Below the pieces are notes generated by a model that was given only the letters and a program-made list of their open reading frames with translations, was not told the origin of the DNA and ran no database searches. Shown piece by piece: positions 12,101 through 21,600 of a DNA stretch of 64,000 nt. The translations under genes were made by a program, and so were the position numbers. Position 1 is the stretch's first letter; every line of letters starts with the position of its first letter. Source of the DNA: Edolisoma coerulescens (lineage: Eukaryota > Chordata > Aves > Passeriformes > Campephagidae); assembly GCA_013397115.1 (NCBI GenBank), contig VWZW01006282.1, positions 1,425,831 to 1,489,830 on the forward strand, written 5' to 3'.

Positions 12101-15100
12101 AAGCAGAAAGCACAAGTCACAAGCTAGAGGGAAAAAACAAATCAAACCCCAAACTCTTCTAAATACTGTCCTACACAGATTTCATACAGAATGCTATGCT
12201 AAACATAAAAGTGTTTTTTAGGAAGGAACAAAATTATTTATCCTCTCATTTAACACAAACTATAGAAAAATATTTCTGAATTCCAGACCCATGATGACAG
12301 CCCTGCTTGATACAAAGAGCAGTCCTAAATAAATCACAAGTCAAGCTGCACATGGTAGCTGGCACTGCAAAATGGGATTTTCCTAGGAAAATGTTCTGAC
12401 ACAAGCAGGCTCAAGACACTGTTCCTCCGAGGTATTTCTGCTTTAAGTAACCTGAACCAAGTGAACAATTTGCATAATGTCAACTTCTACTTTGCCTGGG
12501 ACAAGATATTTATTGAGAACATCTTGAAAGGTGAATTCTTCCTGTTCATCCATACACTGACATAATTAGAGGGAGACAAGTACTGAATTAAGCTTTATTG
12601 CTTGGAGGGGTTTTATCACATTAACAGAGAAGGAAGCACAATGTCCAAGTTACTTCTCGTGTCTTCAAAAGATGTGAAGCAAGAAATTAAATACGAATTC
12701 ATGTCACAAGTACATTCATTTCATGTGCAGTCAACCACCAACACCAGTATCAGATTACTTCATCTCGCAAAATGGAAGAACATCCAACAGCTGATGGATC
12801 TTGGCATTAATTTAAAAATACCGAGAGCTGGTTCATTGCAAACTTCTCATGGGTTTGCTCAAGTGTGATAACTTATTTCCGTAATCCCACGGATCCAGCC
12901 AGAGGTGAGAATCCCATCGATGGACAGGAATCTACAGTTACACTTCACATGATTTGCATAAATAATAACAGAGTGACTCAAGATGTGATGAATGGGAACA
13001 CCTGGCTAAGCTCCTTAACACAGTGAACCTTTGCAAACAAGAAAGTTCAGGAAATCCCACCCTGGAACACGCCTGGCCAAAGCAGCTGAGGCCAGAGGGG
13101 GAAAGGGCAGGATGCAAACACAGGGCAGACACAGCTCAAGGTGGTCTCTGACACTGCAGCTGCCCAGGCCAGTTCACTGCCTGAGCCTGGATTTTGCCAG
13201 GAGTCCAAGGGCAGCTCTGCCACACCATCAGTGTCCCTCCAAGAGCCTGAGCCAAAAGAGGAGCCAGCTAAGGAAAGCTCAGTTCCCTCCTGCAGCCAGG
13301 GAGGAGCCCCAGGGAACCCCTTCCACCACATCTGTCAGCTCCTCTGCAGCACACAGTGTTCCTCAGCCAGGAAACATCTGGTACACAGCTGGATATCACG
13401 AGGTTTGGCCACCTCTGCAGGCAAACTGACACATTTTACTCAATTTCTAGTCCAAGATTTCCTTAACAGAAATCTCATCAATTAAACTCTGCTGGCGATT
13501 AACAAAGAAATTCTGAGTCAGACAAGGCACATGCAGAGACCAACATTTTAAGGCCTGTCTTGAGTTTAATGATGCTCAGCACAGACTTTCATAAATCCAC
13601 CTCAACTCATTATCTGTATTACAAATAAGACTACCAAAAGTAAAGTTTTCAGTAGTCCTGCTTCAGCCTTGCATTTCAAACTCCTCATAGTAACAGATAT
13701 TTTGAGTGTATAATCTTGTGAACTAAAAATTATAAACTGAATTATATTTCAATGCTGTATAAGCTTCACAAAACTACTAACTGCTGTAATTCTTAGGTGG
13801 CCTTAATTTTAAAAAATAAGCCACTAGACTCTTCTTGCATAAGAAAAATAAAGTCACTGGATTTGTGAGTGTTACTGTCTGCACAGCAAAAGCCAATGGC
13901 TTTGAAAAGCCAGATCAGCATTTGCTAATACCATTCAAGGTCTTGTCTTGGACACAGACACTTCATTTTAATTATGTCTGACATGGTAACAAGAGCAAGC
14001 ATTCTCAACTTATTCACTGCCTGGGTAACACTGTCTCTTCAAATTTAATTTCTTAACAAAAACATGGAGTTTATAAGCTTCCCTGTGTATCACATACCTG
14101 CTTTATTTAAAAAAAGTTTGTAACATATTTGGCAGTTGTTAACCAAAGGGATGTCAGAACTCTAAAATACTTCCAGAAATTTAGTACAATAACTAGCCAC
14201 AAAATAAGAATTCATATTCTTAATCTTGCATTAACAAATGCATTTAAAATATTTGCTTCTATCACACTTTCTCTCAATAGCAAATATCACTGAGCACATT
14301 CAGTCACAATTCAACACCCTCAGCCTACTGACCAGCAGACTACAGGCGAAAAGTTGAACGTTGAGGAGAATAAATACCTGCAATACAACTGTAATATAAA
14401 ATTCAAACTAACAACACACATCAGACTGATGTATCTAAAATATACCGACATAATTCTCCAAATATATCTAACTAGTTTAAATAAATCCTACCCCAAACAA
14501 TCTTTAGTTGAATTAAGATGGTTGTACATATTAGGATTGAATTAGAGGTACTTTGTCTTCCTTAATGAAACTAGTCTGCTATAATCAAGGACTACTGACA
14601 CGCTAAACTGCACTTCAGAAGGTCAGGAAGAAAACTAATTTCAACTGAACTGTTACACAGACGATATTCCCTGATGAAGATGTTGTCAGGAATCAGGTTT
14701 CCAGGTGAGCACACAGGATGCAGCAACTCCCCCGGGCAGCAGAAGCAGCACGAAGGGAAAGCACTTGCACAAGAACTGCTCAGACTTTGCGACAAGCTCA
14801 CAGATAAACACACACCCCACAAGCGACACACCCAGACCCCAGAGCACACACGGTGCCAGCTGGCTGGGGACTCGGAGCTCAGTCCTTCAAAGGACACTCC
14901 ACTGAAAATTCACCTTACCCACACTTCGTGTAAGACACAAAACAGCTGCTGCTGACGGCTGGGAGGTTTTTCTGTGTATGGAAGAGAATAACCTGAGAAA
15001 ATTCTCACAGGATACTGCAGCAGATGGCTTGTTCAGAATGAGTTGAAAACTCACTTTCCAAAAAAGAGTTGCTTTGGACAAACCCAGCAAGTGACTTACG

Positions 15101-16052
15101 ACTCCCACCCTTTGCAGCAGTACAGGTTGGCCAGAGCTGCAGGAGCTGTGCTGGCAGAGCGAGCCTCCAGAATTATTACTACTTTTACACAGAACTTTCT
15201 GCCTCAAGAGATATCAGGTAGAGGAAAAAATCTTCTTCCTCCTTCCTAACCAAGGGAGGACTCAGTGTTCCCGTACAAAACAGACCAACCACGTCCGTAT
15301 CTGCCAAAGAGCGGCTTTGTTGGAGGACTCCCGGCTTAAATTCACATTGGCTCATCTAAAATAAATCCTCATTCCGGTCACATTTAAATGCACTGGCGTG
15401 TGTCCACACCACAGAACGCTGGCAATAAATAAATAAACAAACAATGGATTCTATGTTGTAGGAGCATCTGGCTGCAGGGACTGGCAACAAATAGCTCTCA
15501 TTATATGAAATTAAAAATATCACCATCACGTTGTTTACTTGATAAGTACTGAAAAGCAAAGTTCAACTAAATAGATTGAGTTGTTCAATGACTGTTTAAC
15601 ACTACGAACACTCACACCAGGAGCCAGAAGGGCTGTTCTAACTCAGCCTTATTGCCATAACAGTGTATGCAATTAGTTTTAAACTACACGGCTTTCAGAA
15701 CCACCTTTACAAGCATTTAAAGCAATGCTGCACTGCTCGCTACCCTTCTAAATCACCAAATCGCTCCCAAATTTTCGCGACGGGGCCGCACACCCCTGAA
15801 AAACGAGCGACAGCCCTATCCTTGCGCCCTTTAAACCATTAATGTAAGGGAAATAAAAAAGCGAGGGGAAAGGGAAGGGGGAAAGGGAACGGGGAAAGGG
15901 AAGTGCGGCGTCCCTGCCCCCGGCGGTACCTCCTTGTCGGGCACCCAGGGCGGCTCGTCGAGGCCGAAGGGGCTGCGAGCGGCGCGGTGCTCGGGCACCA
16001 TGCGCAGCCCGCTGGGGGAGCGCACCAGCTTCTTCGCGTCGCCGCCCGACAT
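3164..16052 (-). CDS. ZFYVE21: ZFYVE21, FYVE zinc-finger protein (complete, 8 coding exons, 247 aa)
   Basis: Coding exons, 5' to 3' on the minus strand: 16052-15930, 10326-10276, 8946-8778, 7021-6946, 6577-6486, 5688-5635, 4166-4024, 3199-3164. They total 744 nt, all junctions are GT/AG, and the frame is unbroken. The start chosen is MSGGDAKKL, matching the family N-terminus, with A at -3; an in-frame upstream ATG near 16133 gives a low-complexity Gly/Arg extension and was not used. Residues 36-39 are WVPD. The FYVE finger spans about 42-94, with the basic RKHHCRRCG signature (57-65) and eight zinc-ligand cysteines C45, C48, C61, C64, C69, C72, C91 and C94. A PH-like C-terminal region follows. 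FYVE domains bind PI3P on endosomes; ZFYVE21 (ZF21) is reported to act in focal-adhesion turnover and cell motility. It shares a CpG-island promoter with XRCC3. The bird protein is a few residues shorter at the N-terminus than the 252-aa human long form. Confidence 0.97.
4024..4166 (-). CDS. ZFYVE21: ZFYVE21 coding exon 7
   Basis: 143 nt encoding GGNTRAIGMILQYKVPGSEE to WLAAMHK. Acceptor tcag, donor gtaagc; it ends in phase 0. Confidence 0.95.
5635..5688 (-). CDS. ZFYVE21: ZFYVE21 coding exon 6 (54-nt candidate cassette)
   Basis: 54 nt, phase 1 on both sides, encoding EKDIHTYTSLLESQPVTE. The matching human exon distinguishes the 252-aa from the 234-aa isoform (from memory). Skipping it here would leave a 229-aa protein in frame. 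Confidence 0.93.
6486..6577 (-). CDS. ZFYVE21: ZFYVE21 coding exon 5
   Basis: 92 nt encoding YLVLDGDSHYEIEIIQ and ISTVQILTEGFTPG, closely matching the human paralogous segment. Acceptor gtag, donor gtaaat. Confidence 0.95.
6946..7021 (-). CDS. ZFYVE21: ZFYVE21 coding exon 4
   Basis: 76 nt encoding GATFFVTLGTSDKSELMVCR and LSNNQ, the start of the PH-like region. Acceptor ccag, donor gtgaga. Confidence 0.95.
8778..8946 (-). CDS. ZFYVE21: ZFYVE21 coding exon 3
   Basis: 169 nt carrying HHCRRCGKCFCDKCC and RQCAEC, the core of the FYVE finger. It ends in phase 1 after ...KVLMN G at donor gtaagc. Confidence 0.96.
10276..10326 (-). CDS. ZFYVE21: ZFYVE21 coding exon 2
   Basis: 51 nt encoding CPRCMQCDTKFDFITRK (residues 42-58), the first CxxC pair of the FYVE finger. 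Acceptor ctag, donor gtaaga; phase 0 on both sides. Confidence 0.95.
10327..15929 (-). other. ZFYVE21: ZFYVE21 intron 1 (5.6 kb)
   Basis: The longest intron of the gene. It is AT-rich apart from a more GC-rich island near 13.03-13.49 kb that holds overlapping open frames (see findings). No repeat family or RNA gene was recognised. Confidence 0.85.
15930..16052 (-). CDS. ZFYVE21: ZFYVE21 coding exon 1
   Basis: Residues 1-41, from MSGGDAKK to WVPDKE, ending in phase 0 at the donor gtaccg (15929). It lies in the CpG island. Confidence 0.95.
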
Positions 16053-16351
16053 CTTCCCCCGCGCACCGCCGCCGCCGCCACGGGACGGGAACGGCCGCCG
16101 CCCAATGGCCGCGCGGCCCTGCGCGATGGGCACCGCACAGAACCAATGGGAAGCAGAGACTCGCCAGCCCCGCCCACCCGCTCAGGGCTTTCCAGCCAAT
16201 CCCGTGTCCCTTGGCGTGTAATTCTCGCCCTCCTTCGTGCCCCGCAACCCGGAAGCGAAGGGCGGGGGCACCACAGCCGCGTCCCCGAGTTCCAGGAAGC
16301 GCCACAACCGAGGCGCGGGCGGGCTCGGCTCCCGCTGTCCCGAGGGGCGGA

Positions 16352-16385
16352 NNNNNNNNNNNNNNNNNNNNNNNNNNNNNNNNNN
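16352..16385. other. Assembly gap (34 N) in the promoter
   Basis: Run of N inside the GC-rich island, probably a sequencing dropout. The real length is unknown, so distances between the two promoters are uncertain. Confidence 0.98.
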
Positions 16386-16612
16386 GACACTCCCGGCTCG
16401 GCCCCGCCGCTCCCGGCCGGCCCGGGGGGAGGGGAGTGAGCGGCGCCCGCCGCCCTGCCATTGGCTGTCCCGCCGGGGTAGTCGCTCAGGGGAGTTTTGA
16501 TTGGCCTGCGGCGGGCGAGCTGCTCGCTGATTGGCTGCGGCGGCGGCGGGGGATTCGTGACGGGGTGAGGGCGCTGTGGCGGCGCCGTGCTCCGCCTGTC
16601 TCTGTGTCCGTG

Positions 16613-16672
16613 TGACCGTCCGTCCGTCCGTCCCTCCCTCTGTCCGCCTGTCTGTCCGCCTGTCTGTCCGCG
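16613..16672 (+). repeat. Short tandem repeat, GTCC/GTCT-type
   Basis: Imperfect tetranucleotide array built on gtcc/gtct units (cgtccgtccgtccctccctc and onward) within the presumed 5' UTR of XRCC3. Confidence 0.75.
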
Positions 16673-16797
16673 CCTCACTCCCCCGGCCGGTGCCGAGTCC
16701 GTGGGACACCCCTGGCTGCCCCTTGACCCGCTCCCGGTGTTTCGCTCTCCCCTGTGCCTCATCAGTGGAGCGGCTTCCTGTGAGCGGAGGGTGCGCA

Positions 16798-16842
16798 ATG
16801 GTGTGGAGCCCTCCAGTCAAGGGTCGTCGTAATCATGATTGA
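16798..16842 (+). promoter_or_regulatory. uORF in the inferred XRCC3 leader
   Basis: ATG with a purine three bases upstream and G at +4, followed by 13 more codons (VWSPPVKGRRNHD) and TGA. It ends just before the predicted donor. If the leader model is right, it would damp scanning to the XRCC3 start. Confidence 0.35.
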
Positions 16843-17597
16843 TTTCAGTAAGTTTCGGCTTCTAACCTTCTCAGAATGTTGCTTTAAATGGGTGTTGCTC
16901 AAAAGTAACTGTTGCCTCTCTTAGATTTAATCTGTCATTAGCACCCATCACAACCTCTCCTCCCCATGTTGGAAAAAGGAATGTTCATAAAGTTATGTAT
17001 TCTCGTATAACTCCTGCGTGTCTGCTGCTATCCTTCGTAAAGTTTATCAGAATAATGCTAAGAACCTCACAATACTCTTCTAGGCAGCCATTGTGCTAAA
17101 CGATTGTGTTTTGGACCAAAGTATTGAAAGAGCTGTTTAATGTCGCTACAAGAAACAAACAGCTTTTAGCGATTTAATATTAAATTTGCTTTTAGCTAGT
17201 AAGTGTATATTTGACGGTCCAGTGCATGAATAATCCTGGGTGATCCCAAATTGCTCGTGTGTGAGATTTTTTTCTATTGGAAAATGAAAGCCTGGTGTGA
17301 AGACTGTCAGGGTAGAAATGACTTGTGAGCTGCAGCCCAGAGCAAAAGCACTACGCAGAATTACAGCCCATTAAAATTACCAGTAGTTCTTAATTGCAGG
17401 ATTATTGGTTGAACTCCTTAATAGGATATATGTAAACAGCCTTCAGAGAAGACTTCTGCCAAGGGGTTGGATTATAGATTAGCCAGGGTTGGCAGGGGGC
17501 TCTGGAGGCCATCCAGTCCAACCCCCTTGCCAAGGCAGGGTCACCTGAAGCAGGTGACCCAGGAATGAGCCCAGGTGCGTTTGGAATGTCTGCAGAG

Positions 17598-17910
17598 GGG
17601 GAGACTCCGTGACCTCTCTGGGCAGCTGTTCCAGTGCTCAGCCACCCTCAGTGTAAGGAAGTTCTTCTTCATCTTGAGGTGAAACTGAAGAGAGTTTGGC
17701 ACCTTCTCGTGGCACCCTTTGAGATACTGGTATGCATTGATGAGATCCCCTCTCTGTCCTATCTTCTCTGGACAAAACAGGCCCAGCTCCCGCAGTCTCT
17801 CCTCATCAGAGAGATGCTCCAGACCCCTCATCACCTTTGTGGCCTCCCCTGGGCCCTTTCCAGTAGCTCCTTGTCTTTCTTGTACAGGGGAGCCCAGGAC
17901 TGAAGACAGC
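17598..17910. repeat. Direct duplication copy 1 (313 bp)
   Basis: Identical to 17912-18224 at a constant offset of 314; both copies give the same 89-codon frame. Probably an unmerged contig overlap. Confidence 0.9.
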
Positions 17911-17911
17911 N
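17911..17911. other. Single-N assembly join
   Basis: One N lies exactly between the two identical 313-base copies. It marks a contig join rather than a biological base. Confidence 0.95.
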
Positions 17912-18224
17912 GGGGAGACTCCGTGACCTCTCTGGGCAGCTGTTCCAGTGCTCAGCCACCCTCAGTGTAAGGAAGTTCTTCTTCATCTTGAGGTGAAACT
18001 GAAGAGAGTTTGGCACCTTCTCGTGGCACCCTTTGAGATACTGGTATGCATTGATGAGATCCCCTCTCTGTCCTATCTTCTCTGGACAAAACAGGCCCAG
18101 CTCCCGCAGTCTCTCCTCATCAGAGAGATGCTCCAGACCCCTCATCACCTTTGTGGCCTCCCCTGGGCCCTTTCCAGTAGCTCCTTGTCTTTCTTGTACA
18201 GGGGAGCCCAGGACTGAAGACAGC
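17912..18224. repeat. Direct duplication copy 2 (313 bp)
   Basis: Second, identical copy. The CR1 continues without a break from its right end at 18225. Confidence 0.9.
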
Positions 18225-18328
18225 ACTCCAGATGTGGCCTCACTAGGGCCGAGTAGAGGGGGAGGATCACCTCCCTCAGCCTGCTGGCCACACTCTTCCC
18301 GTGATAAAATAATATCAATATATAAAAT

Positions 18329-18403
18329 ACTACTACTGCTACCACCACCACCAAAACAATAACAATAATATAATAATAGTAGTAATAATAATAATAATAA
18401 TAT
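18329..18403 (+). repeat. Compound trinucleotide microsatellite
   Basis: Runs of act/acc units pass into aat/taa units (taataataataataataata). It abuts the 5'-truncated end of the CR1. Confidence 0.9.
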
Positions 18404-18587
18404 CCCAGAATAATTCTTACTTCTCTAAGATAACTGATACATATATATTGTTAAAAATATAAAAAAGTCCTGGAAACTTTTGACATTGATTTGTGCCTAT
18501 ATTTTTCTTGTATGTGTCTGTGATAAAAGCCACTTTAATTACAGATAATTATGGGATGTGCTGCTCGTTGCTGTGCTGTGTCAGGAG

Positions 18588-18642
18588 ATGGATTGGGACC
18601 AATTTGACTTGAACCCTAAAACAATTGCTGCCCTGAAAAAAG
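18588..18642 (+). CDS. XRCC3: XRCC3 coding exon 1
   Basis: 55 nt encoding MDWDQFDLNPKTIAALKK plus one base; acceptor gtcag at 18580-18584, donor gtaatt. The exon itself starts at 18585 (GAG before the ATG). Confidence 0.93.
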
Positions 18643-21600
18643 GTAATTTAATTTGCCAGTGTCTCACTAACACATCTGTCACCACAGTGACATCCTTGAC
18701 ATTACTGTGTGTTTGTGGGTATAAGCAGGCAGATGCACACTAACATTTTAGAACTGTAATTAAGTATTTCATAAAGAAGTTTTTTGAGTAGTTAGAAGTG
18801 GTGGGTTTTGCCCATGCTTCAATAACCATTTTCCAAACAATTTTACAGCTTGTGTTGGTACATTTGAAGTGAGTGTTGCCTGCCCACCTTACAAGAATTC
18901 AGCACAGATAAACCTCAAGTAAATGAGAATTAGAAATTGGGAAAACTTTTCTGTGTAAGACTGTAATCCACCCAGAAGTATTTATAAAAATTTCTCTAAT
19001 TTCAGCTGACATAAAATCAGTAAAAGAGATTTTAAACCTCTCTGGAGCAGACTTGCAGAGACTGATGAAGCTCTCCAGTGCAGACATCCAGTGCCTGCTG
19101 AAAACAGTCTCTCGCACGCTGAGGAGGAACAGCATGCTCACAGGTAATGCAGTCAGGGCATGAAAAGTCTGCTATCTAAAACTCTGGGGGGAAAAGTGGT
19201 TCTGGCTCCTCAATGATGTGGTAATGTGGGTTTAAAATGAAAATGCAAGTGTTATTACTATGCTGTAGTGAATTATTAACTATACTGAGGACAGCTTCCC
19301 TGGCACCTGGGGGTAAATGGAAGTGGATGGGTGTAATTTTTCAGGATTAAGCCTACTTGAAACAGGACAGAATGATTCTCCAGTCTGAAAAACTTAATTA
19401 CAGGAACAAAATATTTCCTTTTTCTTTCACACTTTCTTCCTCTCTCTCACTCCTTTCCTTTTGTACTAAGACTAGTTGAAAAATTTACATCATATATTAA
19501 AAGCATTATAAACTGATTTGTCATAAACGCCTCATTCCAAACCAAGCAGGACCTAGTAGCTCCTCCTGTACAAATTCTTAATGACAGCTCTGTACTTAAA
19601 ATCTATTTTCTTGTGATTGCATGTGTCTTCAGGCTTTGACCAGATGCCTGCTGTGCTGTTTTATACTCTGCTATAGCTTTCCATTTCCATAATTGCTGTG
19701 CTTGAACCTTGCTGTCAAAGTTTTCTCAGAGTTACTTTCCACAGGGACACCTTAGAGGCAGAGAGAGAAAAAAAAAAAACTTTGAGAGGAGGAAAGAACT
19801 CAGTGTAAATTATCAATCTTTGGACAGACATTCAGCAGTAGGTCTTGTGGGGAGAGGGAGGTGGGGAAGACCAGGCTGAATTAGGGAAATTTTCCATCAA
19901 CAAAGAAAGCATCCCTTGTAGATATAAAGCTTGTATACAGCATCTATTTTGTATCACTGTGTGTTGGAAAAATAATCAATGAAACTACTTTTTTTTTTTT
20001 CTTTTTAATCATTAAAAACCACTCCCAAACCCTGCAGCACTTCAGCTCTACCAAGATAAAGATCATCTCACCTCCCAGCAGCAGAAGCTGAGCCTGGGAT
20101 GTTCAGTGCTGGACAACTTGTTAAAAGGGGGCATTCCTTTAGTGGGAATCACAGAGCTTGCCGGGGAGAGTTCTGCTGGGAAGACTCAGATTGGTTTACA
20201 GCTGTGCCTGTGTGTGCAGTATCCTTACAAGTATGGTGGATTAGAGTCTGGTGAGTGCTGAGCTGTAAATATGGATTCATTTCCCATTTGGGGGAATAGA
20301 CTGTCTTTAGGAACATCCTTAAAGCAGGTGCACATGTTCAGTGCATGTCTAGCTTCAGTAGGAAGCCAGTTAGTGAGAAATGTGTCTTTACAGGGAGAAA
20401 AGCTTGCTGTGCACGTCCTGCAGCACAGCATAACTTAATTCAAAATTCCTGTTGGCTGTTGTTTGCCTGCCTGCCACTCTGGGTTAAACTAAACACAAAC
20501 AATGCAAGAAAAGTTTTGCTGTCATGAGTGCTCATTGACTCCTCAGGTAACCACCTCAGCAAAACAGCTCAGCAGATAACTTTCCACAAACAGGGTATAT
20601 GGTATGTATTCCCTAGCTGGGGATTTCAAATTTGAAAGATTATTTGTTTTGATAACAATAATTGTATTGATTTACAGAGTAAAATTGATGGATATGTAAT
20701 TGAAGGAAGGTAACACTGTGTTGTACCTGTGATTTTCCTGGGTTTGCCAAAGTATACAGGTTTGTTCTTTGATTTGAGTATGTTTTTTTACCCTTCTATC
20801 ACATTAATCTTACTCCTAATTTTTTTTTTTTTAACTATTCTATGCTGCTGTAGAAAGGGAGGAAACCTGTGTCACTTCTGAGAATTCTGGTAGTCTGCCT
20901 TAGGTGTGTTTTGCCTGTGACCTTGCTGTTCCTTCCACACAGCACTGCCTTTATCTGGCAGCTCAGTGGCTCATTGTGGGGAAACTTACTAATTTCTTGA
21001 ACTATATCCACCCATGTGGAAAAATCATGGACTGTACAAATTAAGATCTTGCTTAAAGGGCTGTGGTTAGCCCGTGGCTTACATTACATTATGTCATTAA
21101 TCAGAGCAGAAACAATTACATTTTGTTCTCTTCCTTTGTCTGTTGCTGCTCACTGCTGCATGTAGTTTGAATGCAAATGCAGTTTCATCCATGCTCCAGC
21201 ACTTCTCCCTGTTTATGTTGAAATCAAGGAACAAACCAGAACGAGGTACAGAAGAAGGTGCCCAACACCCTAATGGCACTCTCATGTTGAGCCTCTGATG
21301 AGAAATACAGCAATTAAAGCTTAGCTTAAATATAAGGAGTTTTATCCTTTAGGAAACTTGAGGAGAAGAGCAATGCTCAGAAACTCTCACAGAACTCTGG
21401 CACTACCAGTGGAACATTAATCTCAGTGCTAAAACTTTGCTGCTGGTATAGAATTATGGTGCATTGTATTTTTTTTACTGCTTAGAAACTTCCCTTCTCA
21501 TAAGTGGTGATGTTGAAATACATTTCTTTAAACATTTACTTCATTAAATTTAGTGCTGGTCTTGTTTGTAATTCTCAGTGCACGGAGGTTGGCAGCAAAG

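Larger units (their letters stand above)
16560..16847 (+). other. XRCC3: XRCC3 non-coding exon 1 (inferred)
   Basis: The XRCC3 start codon sits 3 nt after an intron acceptor (18583-18584), so a 5' UTR exon must lie upstream. The best donor in the CpG island is gtaagt at 16848-16853. The exon's 5' end is arbitrary because the TSS cannot be seen. Joining at 16847 creates two short uORFs (see findings). Confidence 0.5.
15750..16850. promoter_or_regulatory. Bidirectional CpG-island promoter of ZFYVE21 and XRCC3
   Basis: The only strongly CpG-rich stretch in the window lies between the ZFYVE21 start codon (16052, minus) and the inferred XRCC3 first exon (ending 16847, plus). There is no TATA box. 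CCAAT occurs on the plus strand at 16102, 16143 and 16196. ATTGG (CCAAT on the minus strand) occurs at 16460, 16500 and 16530. An ETS-like CCGGAAG is at 16249-16255. NF-Y and ETS sites in a CpG island are typical of shared housekeeping promoters. The centre is interrupted by an assembly gap. Confidence 0.85.
17463..18302 (-). mobile_element. CR1 LINE fragment, minus strand (with duplicated segment)
   Basis: The minus-strand translation reads LREVILPLYSALVRPHLECC, then KGCHEKVPNSLQFHLKMKKN and LRVAEHWN, the C-terminal end of the CR1 ORF2 reverse transcriptase. The element is 5' truncated at the right end, with its 3' end at the left. Bases 17598-17910 are repeated as 17912-18224 around a single N. 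With the repeat collapsed, the true insertion would be about 526 bases. Confidence 0.9.
16848..18584 (+). other. XRCC3: XRCC3 intron 1 (inferred, 5' UTR intron)
   Basis: Contains a CR1 fragment with an internal artefactual duplication (17463-18302) followed directly by a trinucleotide microsatellite (18329-18403). No exon was recognised. Confidence 0.6.

Noticed and set aside
16053..16133. Upstream in-frame ATG extending ZFYVE21 (MPIAQGRAAIGRR...)
   Set aside because: The extension is low-complexity and unlike the family N-terminus, which starts just before DAKKLVRSPSG. The downstream ATG has A at -3.
15748..16832. Long open frames across the CpG island (up to 319 codons, both strands)
   Set aside because: They span the N gap, overlap each other in several frames, and are Arg/Pro/Gly-rich because GC-rich DNA lacks stop codons. 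Only the short MSGGDAKK segment is a real exon.
17831..18226. 131-codon minus-strand frame
   Set aside because: It is a CR1 reverse-transcriptase remnant read through the single-N join and is chimeric.
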